Assembly: GCF_009758125.1 (NCBI RefSeq)
Contig: NZ_WRXO01000007.1
Location: 1 to 64,000 of the forward strand
Direction of reading: 5' to 3'
DNA length: 64,000 nucleotides
From: Chitinophaga oryziterrae
GTDB lineage: Bacteria; Bacteroidota; Bacteroidia; Chitinophagales; Chitinophagaceae
Shown here: in pieces, positions 40,447 through 49,858 of the stretch
Layout: every line of letters begins with the position of its first letter
Numbering within the stretch: position 1 is the stretch's first letter
The notes under the pieces: model-generated
Databases searched by the model: none
The model's input: the letters and a program-made list of their open reading frames with translations, nothing else
What the model was told of the DNA's origin: nothing
Position numbers and translations under genes: made by a program

Positions 40447-41466
40447 ATGCAACATATCATACTATGCGGCGGATCAGGAACCCGTCTCTGGCCGTTATCG
40501 AACCGGCAGACGCCCAAACAGCTGTTACCCCTGTTTGACGGGCAAAGTTTATTACAACTCACCTGGTTGCGTAACCGTTTTGCATGTGACAGCGTGGTGG
40601 CTATTGTGAATGAACAACAGGCAGATGTCGTAGCGGAACAACTGGCCGGTTCGGGCGCTTTATCAGTATCGCTGATAGCAGAGCCTGTAGGGCGGAATAC
40701 CGCTGCGGCCATTGCATTGGCCGCCTTTACCACTTCGCCGGACACTATCCTGCTCATTACACCCGCAGATCACCTCATCGGAACACCGGATCTGTATTCA
40801 CACACTATTCTTACTGCCGAAAAGCTGGCCGCGGCGGGTCATCTTGTAACCATAGGGTTACAGCCCACTTACGCCGAAACAGGGTACGGTTATATTCAAT
40901 ACGCAGACCACGACGTGGTACGCTTTACAGAAAAACCGGATGCTGTTACTGCTGCTGCTATGCTTGAAAGCGGTGATTACCTGTGGAACAGCGGTATCTT
41001 TTGTGGTAAAGCAGGTGTACTGCTGGAACAGTTGTCGTTACATGCCCCCGTGATTTATGCTGCTGCCGCAGTTGCCGCAGCAGCATGGCTGGAAACAGGT
41101 GAGATCCCGTTGGCTGTAATGGAAGCGATTCCTTCGGATAGTATTGATTATGCCGTACTGGAAAAGAGCGATATCGTGAAAGTAGTGCCCAGTGCCATGG
41201 AATGGAGTGATGTAGGCGGTTATGAAGCACTGGCGCATGCGCTGGCCAATCATTACCGTTACAGCAATCACCAGGCAGTGTTTATAGGAAGCGATCCTGT
41301 GAATAGCATTGTAATAGGAAAAGATAAACTGGTAGCACTGGTGGGTGTGGAGAATGTAGTAGTGGTGAATACCCCTGACGTATTGCTGATCTTACAGAAA
41401 GGCAACGGACAGGATGTGAAACAACTGCACCAGTGGGTAAAAGAAAACAGACCTGAATTACTATAA
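40447..41466 (+). CDS. manC: Mannose-1-phosphate guanylyltransferase
   Basis: The enzyme makes GDP-mannose from mannose-1-phosphate and GTP. Motifs are ILCGGSGTRLWPLSNRQTPK (nucleotide-binding loop), EPVGRNTAAAIALAAF and DTILLITPADHLI, then RFTEKPDA and LWNSGIFCGKAGVLLEQLSL. This is the short form (339 residues) without the phosphomannose isomerase half. Its product feeds the gmd and fcl genes that follow, giving GDP-L-fucose. No phosphomannomutase gene was found in the window. Confidence 0.93.
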   Translation: MQHIILCGGSGTRLWPLSNRQTPKQLLPLFDGQSLLQLTWLRNRFACDSVVAIVNEQQADVVAEQLAGSGALSVSLIAEPVGRNTAAAIALAAFTTSPDTILLITPADHLIGTPDLYSHTILTAEKLAAAGHLVTIGLQPTYAETGYGYIQYADHDVVRFTEKPDAVTAAAMLESGDYLWNSGIFCGKAGVLLEQLSLHAPVIYAAAAVAAAAWLETGEIPLAVMEAIPSDSIDYAVLEKSDIVKVVPSAMEWSDVGGYEALAHALANHYRYSNHQAVFIGSDPVNSIVIGKDKLVALVGVENVVVVNTPDVLLILQKGNGQDVKQLHQWVKENRPELL

Positions 41467-41475
41467 AATCAACTT

Positions 41476-42417
41476 ATGCAACTGAATGATAAAATATATA
41501 TAGCAGGCCACCGTGGAATGGTAGGCAGTGCTATAAAAAGAAGGTTGGAATTACTGGGATATAAAAATATCGTGACAAGGAGTTCAGGTGAGCTGGACCT
41601 TCGTTCACAGGCAGAAGTAGGGAATTTCTTTGCACTGGAACAACCGGATTATGTATTCCTTGCTGCTGCTAAAGTAGGAGGGATCCATGCCAACAATACT
41701 TACCGTGCAGAGTTCCTGTATGAGAACCTGATGATAGAAGCGAATATCATTCATGCATCCTGGAAACAAGGTGTGAAGAAACTGATGTTCCTGGGCAGTT
41801 CCTGCATTTATCCTAAAATGGCGCCACAGCCATTACAGGAAAGCAGTCTGTTAACTGGTCCGCTGGAACCTACCAACGAACCTTATGCGGTCGCAAAGAT
41901 TGCAGGTATCAAATTATGCGAAGCTTACCGTGATCAGTACGGATGTAATTTCATCAGTGTAATGCCTACCAACCTGTATGGCATTGGAGATAATTATCAT
42001 CCTGAAAACTCTCACGTATTGCCTGCACTGATCAGACGTTTTCATGAAGCTAAAGAAGCGGGTAAACCAAGTGTAACCGTTTGGGGGACCGGTATACCCC
42101 GCCGTGAATTTATGTTTGCAGATGACCTGGCAGATGCCTGCGTATACCTGATGCTGCATTATGATGAGAAAGAGCTGGTGAACATTGGTACAGGAGAAGA
42201 CCTGAGTATCCGTGAACTGGCAGAGACGGTGAAAGAGGTGGTTTGTTATGAAGGCAAACTGGTGTTTGATCCTTCCAAACCGGATGGTACGCCAAGAAAA
42301 TTAATGGATGTTTCAAAATTACATAGCCTTGGATGGAATCATAGCGTGGAACTGAAGGATGGACTGGTACAGGCATACGCGGATTTTTTACGCAAACGTC
42401 ATTTGGTAATCAGTTAA
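41476..42417 (+). CDS. fcl: GDP-L-fucose synthase
   Basis: An NADPH-dependent epimerase/reductase that turns GDP-4-keto-6-deoxymannose into GDP-L-fucose. Signatures: IYIAGHRGMVGSAIKRRLEL (NADP binding), VFLAAAKVGGIHANNTYRAE, LGSSCIYPKMAPQPLQESSL and EPYAVAKIAGIKLCEAYRDQ (YxxxK catalytic). The length (313) is normal. It starts 9 bp after manC and precedes ugd, an unusual order since gmd, its supplier, comes two genes later. Confidence 0.95.
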   Translation: MQLNDKIYIAGHRGMVGSAIKRRLELLGYKNIVTRSSGELDLRSQAEVGNFFALEQPDYVFLAAAKVGGIHANNTYRAEFLYENLMIEANIIHASWKQGVKKLMFLGSSCIYPKMAPQPLQESSLLTGPLEPTNEPYAVAKIAGIKLCEAYRDQYGCNFISVMPTNLYGIGDNYHPENSHVLPALIRRFHEAKEAGKPSVTVWGTGIPRREFMFADDLADACVYLMLHYDEKELVNIGTGEDLSIRELAETVKEVVCYEGKLVFDPSKPDGTPRKLMDVSKLHSLGWNHSVELKDGLVQAYADFLRKRHLVIS

Positions 42418-42426
42418 TACTTAATT

Positions 42427-43776
42427 ATGAAAGTAGTAGTAATAGGTACAGGGTATGTTGGTCTGGTTACAGGCGCCTGCCTCGCAGAAGTGGGTACTGA
42501 AGTGGTTTGTGTGGATGTAAATGCAGAAAAGATCCTCAATCTGCAAAAAGGTATCCTGCCCATTTATGAACCAGGCCTTGAAGAGATTGTAACCCGCAAT
42601 TATGAAAACGGTCGCTTGTCTTTCAGTACGGATCTGGCATCTGTCATTGAAGGAGCCGCGGTGGCATTTATTGCAGTAGGAACTCCTCCAGGTGAAGACG
42701 GTAGTGCAGACCTGAAGTACGTGTTACAGGTAGCAAAAGATATAGGTAGTTCCATGAGTGATTACCTGGTGGTCGTTACTAAGAGCACCGTACCTGTAGG
42801 CACTGCTGTGAAAGTGAACCGCGAGATCAAACAGGCGATGATGGACCGTGATGCACTGATGGATTATGATGTGGCGTCTAATCCTGAATTCCTGAAAGAA
42901 GGCGCTGCTGTGCAGGACTTTCTGAAACCGGACCGTATCGTAATAGGTATTAACTCCGAACGTGCAAAGAGCGTACTGGAACAATTGTATCATCCGTTCC
43001 TGTTAAACGGCCGGCCTATCGTATTCATGGATATTGCTTCTGCAGAAATGACGAAATACGCTGCCAACGCTTTACTGGCTACTAAGATTTCTTTCATCAA
43101 TGATATCGCCAACCTCTGCGACCTGGTAGGTGCAGATGTGAATATGGTACGTAAAGGTATCGGCAGCGATCCCCGCATCGGACATAGTTTCATCTACCCT
43201 GGCATTGGTTACGGTGGCTCCTGCTTTCCAAAGGACGTAAAGGCACTGGCACAAACCGGCAAAGAGTATGGGCATAAGCTGCGCATCCTGGAGGCGGTGG
43301 AAGCCGTGAACGATGATCAGAAGAAAGTGATGTTTGAGAAGATATGGCGGCATTTCGACGGTCAGCTGACCGGTAAGGTCTTCGGTATCTGGGGCCTCTC
43401 ATTTAAGCCTAATACAGACGATATGAGGGAAGCTTCCAGCCTGGTACTGATCGCCTCTTTATTACAGGCCGGCGCTAAAGTACAGGTGTTTGATCCGGTG
43501 GCTATGCCCGAAGCACGCAGGGAACTGGGAAACGAAGTAGAGTGGTGTACGGATATGTACGCTGCTGCCGCTGGTGCAGATGCAGTAATACTCATCACGG
43601 AATGGAATGAATTCCGTTTGCCCGACTGGCCCCGCGTAAAAACTTTACTCAATGAGCCTGTTGTCTTTGATGGCAGGAATATTTATGACCTCGACTTCCT
43701 GCAGAAGAATGGCTTCAGCAGTTATGGGATCGGTATTTCTCCCCGCTCAGTAATGGGTACTATAAAACAGTATTAA
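42427..43776 (+). CDS. ugd: UDP-glucose 6-dehydrogenase
   Basis: This enzyme oxidises UDP-glucose to UDP-glucuronate. Motifs are VVIGTGYVGLVTGACLAEVG (NAD binding), VAVGTPPGEDGSADLKYVLQ-like stretch with TPP, NPEFLKEGAAVQDFLKPDRI, and the catalytic cysteine in PGIGYGGSCFPKDVKALAQT. The C-terminal domain includes FGIWGLSFKPNTDDMREASS. The length (449) is normal. Its presence predicts glucuronic acid in the polymer. Confidence 0.95.
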   Translation: MKVVVIGTGYVGLVTGACLAEVGTEVVCVDVNAEKILNLQKGILPIYEPGLEEIVTRNYENGRLSFSTDLASVIEGAAVAFIAVGTPPGEDGSADLKYVLQVAKDIGSSMSDYLVVVTKSTVPVGTAVKVNREIKQAMMDRDALMDYDVASNPEFLKEGAAVQDFLKPDRIVIGINSERAKSVLEQLYHPFLLNGRPIVFMDIASAEMTKYAANALLATKISFINDIANLCDLVGADVNMVRKGIGSDPRIGHSFIYPGIGYGGSCFPKDVKALAQTGKEYGHKLRILEAVEAVNDDQKKVMFEKIWRHFDGQLTGKVFGIWGLSFKPNTDDMREASSLVLIASLLQAGAKVQVFDPVAMPEARRELGNEVEWCTDMYAAAAGADAVILITEWNEFRLPDWPRVKTLLNEPVVFDGRNIYDLDFLQKNGFSSYGIGISPRSVMGTIKQY

Positions 43777-43809
43777 TATTTAACCATCACCTCTTTAAAA
43801 TATAATTGT

Positions 43810-44907
43810 ATGAAAGTTGCCTTAATTACTGGTGTAAACGGACAAGACGGTGCCTACCTGGCAGAACTGCTGCTTGAAAAAGGATATATGGTACATGGTG
43901 TTAAACGTCGTGCATCCCTGATCAATACAGAAAGGATCGATCATCTGTACCAGGACCCTCACAGCCCGGATGTCCGTTTCAAACTGCATTATGGCGATAT
44001 GACGGACAGTACCAACCTGATTCGTATCATCCAGGAAACACAACCCGACGAAATTTATAACCTGGCCGCGATGAGCCATGTGAAAGTGAGCTTCGACACG
44101 CCTGAATATACTGCCAATGCAGATGGTATTGGTACCCTGCGTTTGCTGGAAGCGATCCGCATCCTGAAGCTGGAAAATAAAACACGTATCTATCAGGCCA
44201 GTACTTCAGAGTTGTACGGTCTGGTACAGGAAGTACCTCAAAGGGAAACAACTCCTTTCTACCCGCGTAGCCCATATGCAGTCGCTAAATTATACGGCTA
44301 CTGGATCACAGTAAACTACCGTGAGGCATATGGTATGTACGCCTGCAACGGTATCCTGTTTAATCATGAAAGTCCGCTGCGTGGTGAAACATTCGTTACC
44401 CGTAAGATTACCCGCGGTGCTGCTGCCATTGCACTGGGCCTGCAGGATAAATTATACCTGGGTAACCTGGATGCACGCCGCGACTGGGGCCATGCTAAGG
44501 ATTATGTAGAGGCCATGTGGCGTATCCTGCAACAGGACGTGGCAGAAGACTATGTGATCGCTACAGGTATCACTACTCCGGTACGCGACTTTGTAAGAAT
44601 GGCATTTGATGAACTGGGTATAGAACTTGAATTTACAGGTAAAGGTGCAGAAGAAGTTGCCGTAGTAACTGCCTGCCGTAACAAAGAATTTATTCTGCCA
44701 ATAGGTAAAGAAGTAGTAGCGGTAGATGCTGCTTATTTCCGCCCTACAGAAGTGGAACTGCTGATAGGTGATCCTACAAAAGCGAAAACAAAACTTGGCT
44801 GGGAGCCTAAGTACGATCTGGCAGAACTGGTAAGAGAGATGATGTTGTCTGATGTGGAATTGTTCCGCAAAAGAAATGTAACACAACTTGAACACCTGAT
44901 AGGATAA
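43810..44907 (+). CDS. gmd: GDP-mannose 4,6-dehydratase
   Basis: The enzyme makes GDP-4-keto-6-deoxymannose, the precursor of GDP-fucose. Signatures: ALITGVNGQDGAYLAELLLE, GYMVHGVKRRASLINTERID, LHYGDMTDSTNLIRIIQETQ, and TTPFYPRSPYAVAKLYGYWI (YxxxK). LFNHESPLRGETFVTRKITR is a strong gmd marker. The length (365) fits. Its stop overlaps the next start (TAATG), so it is coupled to the acyltransferase gene. Confidence 0.96.
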   Translation: MKVALITGVNGQDGAYLAELLLEKGYMVHGVKRRASLINTERIDHLYQDPHSPDVRFKLHYGDMTDSTNLIRIIQETQPDEIYNLAAMSHVKVSFDTPEYTANADGIGTLRLLEAIRILKLENKTRIYQASTSELYGLVQEVPQRETTPFYPRSPYAVAKLYGYWITVNYREAYGMYACNGILFNHESPLRGETFVTRKITRGAAAIALGLQDKLYLGNLDARRDWGHAKDYVEAMWRILQQDVAEDYVIATGITTPVRDFVRMAFDELGIELEFTGKGAEEVAVVTACRNKEFILPIGKEVVAVDAAYFRPTEVELLIGDPTKAKTKLGWEPKYDLAELVREMMLSDVELFRKRNVTQLEHLIG

Positions 44908-46088
44908 TGATCATGAAGCTACCCGTTAAAAAATCGCTTTCTTTTCTCGATGGGTTACGGGGCCTTGCAGCCTTGTATGTAGCTACCGGGCATGCCCGCT
45001 GGCTGTTATGGGAAGGTGGGGATAATTTCAAACAGTTATCACATACCTATTCGACTCCGGAGAAAATGCTGGCAATAGGCATGTCTGTATTCAAATACGG
45101 ACATGAAATGGTGCTATTCTTTTTTGTGTTATCGGGTTTCGTCATTCATCTGAGATATTCTTTACAGTTAAGTAAAGGAGAGCAGGCTCCGTTTTCTTTC
45201 GGGTCTTACTTTTTCAAAAGATTAAAGAGGATCATGCCTCCGTATCTCTTTGTTTTTGCATTGACTTTCATCTGTGACAGTATTGTAGCGCATAATCAAT
45301 ATTCGATCTATACGCATACGACACCGCTTCCGCTGGTTAATCAGAACATCGTGTTTGTGCATTCATGGTCTTCTCTGATCGGTAATATTTTCTTTCTGCA
45401 GGATGCTTATGTGCCGGTGTTTGGGTCTAATGGCAGTATCTGGTCGCTTAAATACGAGTGGTACTTTTATATGTTGTATCCCGTATTGCTTTTCTTTAAC
45501 CGGAAAAGTCCCTGGTTTACATTAATCGGTCTTGGTGGGATCTTCTTAATTTATTTGATGGGATTTCATACGGGATTTGTTTTGTTCGACCAGGTAGTCG
45601 CCTGTTTACTTTCCTGGTGGGTAGGTGGTTTTGCCGCGGATATTTATAACGGCAGGGTACAGATCAAGCGGTATTTCCTGTATCCGCTGGCGGTTATCAT
45701 TCCCCTGATCCCTCTTATCCATACTTCAGGTATCAATAACCTGTTAAAAGACCAGATCGTTGCTTTTGGATTTACAGGATTGCTGGTATTGTTGCTGGAT
45801 TACAGAGATAAAGGGATTGTACAGTCTTTTGGCAAACTGAAATGGCTGGGTGACTGCTCCTACACATTGTACCTTATTCATGCACCGCTGCTGATCCTTG
45901 CAAACGGTATATTATTGAAAGAAACAAATAACGTGATGCCCAGGTCATTTGTATATGTATGGCTGGCAGTGATTGGTGTAGTGATAATAGCATACGGATT
46001 ACATTTTATTGTTGAAAAACCATTTGTGTCTGCTGCTAAAAGAGTTCCATTAAAACAACCGGACGTAATGCCGGCTATGGTAAAATAA
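44907..46088 (+). CDS. Acyltransferase 3 family protein (first of four)
   Basis: An integral membrane acyltransferase (about ten segments) that adds acetyl or other acyl groups to sugars. SLSFLDGLRGLAALYVATGH is the start of the family with the catalytic His-containing motif R...H, and VLSGFVIHLRYSLQLSKGEQ follows. It probably modifies the repeat unit. The start is the ATG overlapping the gmd stop, or the ATG at 44913. Three further members lie in the locus at 53553, 55629 and 63311. Confidence 0.88.
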   Translation: MIMKLPVKKSLSFLDGLRGLAALYVATGHARWLLWEGGDNFKQLSHTYSTPEKMLAIGMSVFKYGHEMVLFFFVLSGFVIHLRYSLQLSKGEQAPFSFGSYFFKRLKRIMPPYLFVFALTFICDSIVAHNQYSIYTHTTPLPLVNQNIVFVHSWSSLIGNIFFLQDAYVPVFGSNGSIWSLKYEWYFYMLYPVLLFFNRKSPWFTLIGLGGIFLIYLMGFHTGFVLFDQVVACLLSWWVGGFAADIYNGRVQIKRYFLYPLAVIIPLIPLIHTSGINNLLKDQIVAFGFTGLLVLLLDYRDKGIVQSFGKLKWLGDCSYTLYLIHAPLLILANGILLKETNNVMPRSFVYVWLAVIGVVIIAYGLHFIVEKPFVSAAKRVPLKQPDVMPAMVK

Positions 46089-46101
46089 ATCTTATCAAAA
46101 A

Positions 46102-47106
46102 ATGAAAATATTAGTAGAGAACTCCACCTGGAATAACATCGGAGATGGCTTCTACCAGAGCGCGTTATTCGTCCTGATCAAAAAACTGTATCCTGATGCG
46201 ACCGTGTTAATGGAAGAAGGACCTATTTACAGAGCATTCCGTCCAAAGTCTTTAAAGCAAAAACAGAATGCGCTGCATCTGATGAATTACCAGTCGGCCG
46301 ACCTGCACATCTTTTCCGGACCCATGATCCGTCAGATCCTGACTAACTACAAGCATAAGATCATTGATCTGAAAGCTGCCGGTCAGCAGTATGCACTGAT
46401 CAGTGCCTCTTCAGCAGGTATATCCGAAGAGCTGCGCAAGGAAACCGGTGAGTTCTTCCTGAAGTATCCGCCATTGTTCCTGTCTTCCCGCGATGAGGAG
46501 ACATACAAGAAGTTCAAAGAATATGTGAAGAACAGTTACAATGGTATCTGTACTGCATTCCTTGTAAATAAAATGTTACCGGTGGATCAGCTGGATGCAG
46601 ACTTCAAATTCTTTATCAGCAGTTTTTACAGAGAGCTGGAGCCTGTGTATAAAGTAAAGGGAGAAGTGGATATTACGAATATAGAGCTGGACCGTAAGAA
46701 GAATTTCTTTGGTATCGATCACCGTTTTTCAAGACACTTTAACCGTCTGCGTCCACAACAGGATATGGTGAACGGGCATAAGATCGTGAGAGTACAACAG
46801 GAAGTATCTACCAAGTTCAATCATATCACGTTTGCACAGCCTAACTCTTTTGTGAGTTTTAACCTGTTGTCTTACCTGGCATTGTATAAATCTGCTGCCT
46901 TTACTATTTCAGACAGGGTGCATTCATGTGCTGTAAGTCTGGCCTTTGGGAAACCTGCACGTCTGTTTACCAACAGCCCAAGAGCAGGCATTTTTAACAG
47001 GCTGGGATTTGATCATAAAAAAGACAACGGTATCATGTATCCTAACATGGAAATCATTGATACAGAAGCAGAGAAACTGTCTTCATTTATTAAGTCGGCA
47101 TTCTAA
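46102..47106 (+). CDS. Polysaccharide pyruvyl transferase-like protein
   Basis: The 334-residue protein follows the PS_pyruv_trans pattern: ILVENSTWNNIGDGFYQSAL at the N-terminus, YALISASSAGISEELRKETG in the middle, and AAFTISDRVHSCAVSLAFGK near the C-terminus, where the His-containing motif is typical. Members transfer pyruvate from phosphoenolpyruvate to a sugar as a ketal. A pyruvyl group would give extra negative charge to the polymer. Substrate unknown. Confidence 0.85.
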   Translation: MKILVENSTWNNIGDGFYQSALFVLIKKLYPDATVLMEEGPIYRAFRPKSLKQKQNALHLMNYQSADLHIFSGPMIRQILTNYKHKIIDLKAAGQQYALISASSAGISEELRKETGEFFLKYPPLFLSSRDEETYKKFKEYVKNSYNGICTAFLVNKMLPVDQLDADFKFFISSFYRELEPVYKVKGEVDITNIELDRKKNFFGIDHRFSRHFNRLRPQQDMVNGHKIVRVQQEVSTKFNHITFAQPNSFVSFNLLSYLALYKSAAFTISDRVHSCAVSLAFGKPARLFTNSPRAGIFNRLGFDHKKDNGIMYPNMEIIDTEAEKLSSFIKSAF

Positions 47107-47117
47107 GAAACAAAGTC

Positions 47118-48608
47118 TTGAATAAGAATAATATTTCCGGTAAGCATGTCTTTAACAGTATCAGTTGGATGCTGCTACAGACAGGAGCTACGAAGCTGAC
47201 GAGTATTTTAGGACAGATTGTATTAGCCTGGTTATTGGTACCAGAGCAGTTTGGATTGATCAGTCTTGTATATACAGTTACCAGTATTGGTCTTATCATA
47301 CAACAGTTTGGTTTAAATGATGTACTGGTAAGAAGACAGAAGAGTTTTCACAACTGGCTGCCTTTATCTTACGGGATCTCCTGGATCTTTGGTATCGTTT
47401 CTTTTTTCCTGTTGCTGATACTGGGATTCATCGGCAGTAAAGTATATCATGATCACAACATTTTCATCCTGGTGTCTTTTTATGCATTCACCACACCAAT
47501 GGATGCGTTGAGTGTGATACCACTGACCAAGATGAGGATAGACCTTGACTTCAAGACATTGTCGCTGATACGTGTAATGGAAACCGTGATGACAATGGTA
47601 ATGACGGTGATACTGGCCTTTATGGGCTTTGGGGTGTATAGTTTTGTAATACCACCATTGATCGTGTCCGCAGTGTCACTGATTGTGAAATACCGGGTCA
47701 CTCATCTGAATATCCTGTTCAAGATCCATCTGAAGCGCTGGAAGTATTTAACGGTAAGCAGTTCCTGGTCGCTGGTACATTCTGTGGTACAGCGTATCAT
47801 GGACCAGGCAGATTATATTACACTGGGGATATGGGTAAGCAAAGCGGTAGTAGGGATCTACTATATGGCATTCAGTTTATCCATACAGGTGATAGGTTTC
47901 GTAGCCAATAACCTGCCTTCGGTATTGTTTCCCAGCCTGGCTTCCATACAGGATAGTAAGCGTGCGAAAGATATGTACAAAAGGAGTGTTACTTATCTTT
48001 CTGTGTTTGGCGCAGCCTTTGCAATATGGCAAGGCGCCACTGCCTTCTGGATAGTAAGAGTGTTTCTTTCATCAAAATGGGTAGACACGACTCCGCTTGT
48101 AGAGATCTTATCTATAGGGATGGCATTCCGGGCAGTAGCCTGGTTATGGTCTACACCGTTCCGTTTGAAAGGGAAGTTCGCTGATATGGCGAAACAGTCG
48201 TTTTACTCTTTATTGTTTATGGTAGTGCTGATTGCAGCGGGTACTTTTAAATGGGGCGTATATGGAACCGCTACCGCTGTTTCTTTATACTATACAATTA
48301 TCAGTCCTTACTGGTTGTATAAAGGATTCAAATTGCTGGGGGGGACCTTGCAGGAAACCCTGCAGATGTTTGTAATACCTATTCCGCTGGCCTTACTCAG
48401 TTATGGCAGTTGCTGGTACTTCTTCCGGTTTATGTATGAAGGATTGAGCCCGGTACCGGTGATGATCATTATTTCACTAGTGGGCAGTACGCTGTATGGA
48501 TTAGGTGTGTATGTATTCATGCAAGATACCTTCCAGGAGATCCGCCGTTTAATACTGGACAGGTTACCTGTTAACAGTGGCGTCAGAAAATTATTATCGA
48601 GAAACTAA
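47118..48608 (+). CDS. Oligosaccharide flippase, Wzx/MOP type
   Basis: The protein of 496 residues has 12-14 membrane segments in the polysaccharide biosynthesis pattern: VFNSISWMLLQTGATKLTSI, FGLISLVYTVTSIGLIIQQF, then VGIYYMAFSLSIQVIGFVAN. The start appears to be a TTG at 47118 because the next ATG (47169) would cut the first helix. It moves the undecaprenyl-linked repeat unit to the periplasm. It begins 11 bp after the pyruvyltransferase gene. Confidence 0.88.
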   Translation: MNKNNISGKHVFNSISWMLLQTGATKLTSILGQIVLAWLLVPEQFGLISLVYTVTSIGLIIQQFGLNDVLVRRQKSFHNWLPLSYGISWIFGIVSFFLLLILGFIGSKVYHDHNIFILVSFYAFTTPMDALSVIPLTKMRIDLDFKTLSLIRVMETVMTMVMTVILAFMGFGVYSFVIPPLIVSAVSLIVKYRVTHLNILFKIHLKRWKYLTVSSSWSLVHSVVQRIMDQADYITLGIWVSKAVVGIYYMAFSLSIQVIGFVANNLPSVLFPSLASIQDSKRAKDMYKRSVTYLSVFGAAFAIWQGATAFWIVRVFLSSKWVDTTPLVEILSIGMAFRAVAWLWSTPFRLKGKFADMAKQSFYSLLFMVVLIAAGTFKWGVYGTATAVSLYYTIISPYWLYKGFKLLGGTLQETLQMFVIPIPLALLSYGSCWYFFRFMYEGLSPVPVMIIISLVGSTLYGLGVYVFMQDTFQEIRRLILDRLPVNSGVRKLLSRN

Positions 48609-48613
48609 AATTT

Positions 48614-49858
48614 ATGAAGAGTATCATTTCTACCGGTCAGGGCAGGTTACACCTTATTCAATCCGCTATCGCGATTAAAGATCAGGGCGTGGACGTAAAG
48701 GTGATTACAGGCTGGGTACCTGGTAAATTGTTTTCCGATAAGCTCATTAATAATATGGGACGCCTGATAGGCAGGACCAACCTCGCTTACGGTTTGCGTA
48801 AGCGTTCTCCTGAAGGATTGCCCCGCACAGATATCAGAACATGCAGTTTCTCTGAGTTTTATATACAGTTCCTTTTTATGCTTACCAGCAGAAAGCTGTT
48901 GTCGCGTGATACGGCTGCTATTATGGGATGGAAGGCATTTGGGACAGAGTCTAAAAAGTATATTAATGACAGCCAGATCTTTCATGTACGCAGTGGCGGT
49001 GGTCGTTCCGGTGCTATCAAAAAAGCGCGGCAGCAAGGAATGAAGGTAGTGGTAGATCATAGCATTGCTCATCCTAAAGAGATTAAGAGACAACTGGGAA
49101 AACTGGAAAGTGAGAGTACGAATTCGAAGTACATTAACATCTCTGACGGGTTCTGGAATAATGTATTAAAAGATTGTGAAGAGGCAGACGTATTGCTGGT
49201 AAATTCAGATTATGTAAAAGATACTTTCCTGGAACAGGGGTATCCTGCTGAGAAGATCAGTGTCATTCATTTAGGGATCGATGCAAGCTTTTATGATTTG
49301 AAGAGATCTTATGAGTCTGATAAAATGAGATTGCTTTTTACCGGCAACTTTGGTTTTAGAAAAGGCGCACATATCATCATCAATGCAATAGAAATATTAA
49401 TGCTGCAGGATGTAGCATTTTCACTGGATATTATAGGGAATGTATCTGCGGAAGTAGCTATTCCCGACTGGTTCAGGAATCATCCTGATATTAAGTTACA
49501 CGGGCATATGCCGCAGGACCAGATGAAGAAATTCCTGGCAGACAGCGACGTTTATATCTTCCCCACTTTTGTGGAAGGCGCTGCACAGTCTGTAAAAGAA
49601 GCCATGGCTGCCGGATTACCGGTCATCACTACTGTAAACAGCGGGGCGCCTGTGCAACATCGCGAAAATGGTTACCTCATAAAAGATGATGATGCGGCAG
49701 ACCTGGCGAATGCGATCATTGTCCTCAGTAAAGATGAGGACTTACGCAGCAGCATGGGTAAAAATGCAGCCGCTACCATCAGGAAATCTCATACCTGGAG
49801 CAACTATGCCAAAGAGGTAAAAGAACTCTACAAAAGCATTATAGATGAAAGTGAATAA
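48614..49858 (+). CDS. Glycosyltransferase family 4
   Basis: A GT-B enzyme with the C-terminal Glycos_transf_1 domain: SVIHLGIDASFYDLKRSYES, RLLFTGNFGFRKGAHIIINA, DVYIFPTFVEGAAQSVKEAM and AAGLPVITT (the EX7E-type motif is E...E here). The N-terminal part contains HVRSGGGRSGAIKKARQQGM. The donor and acceptor are not known. It overlaps the next gene by 14 bp. Confidence 0.88.
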   Translation: MKSIISTGQGRLHLIQSAIAIKDQGVDVKVITGWVPGKLFSDKLINNMGRLIGRTNLAYGLRKRSPEGLPRTDIRTCSFSEFYIQFLFMLTSRKLLSRDTAAIMGWKAFGTESKKYINDSQIFHVRSGGGRSGAIKKARQQGMKVVVDHSIAHPKEIKRQLGKLESESTNSKYINISDGFWNNVLKDCEEADVLLVNSDYVKDTFLEQGYPAEKISVIHLGIDASFYDLKRSYESDKMRLLFTGNFGFRKGAHIIINAIEILMLQDVAFSLDIIGNVSAEVAIPDWFRNHPDIKLHGHMPQDQMKKFLADSDVYIFPTFVEGAAQSVKEAMAAGLPVITTVNSGAPVQHRENGYLIKDDDAADLANAIIVLSKDEDLRSSMGKNAAATIRKSHTWSNYAKEVKELYKSIIDESE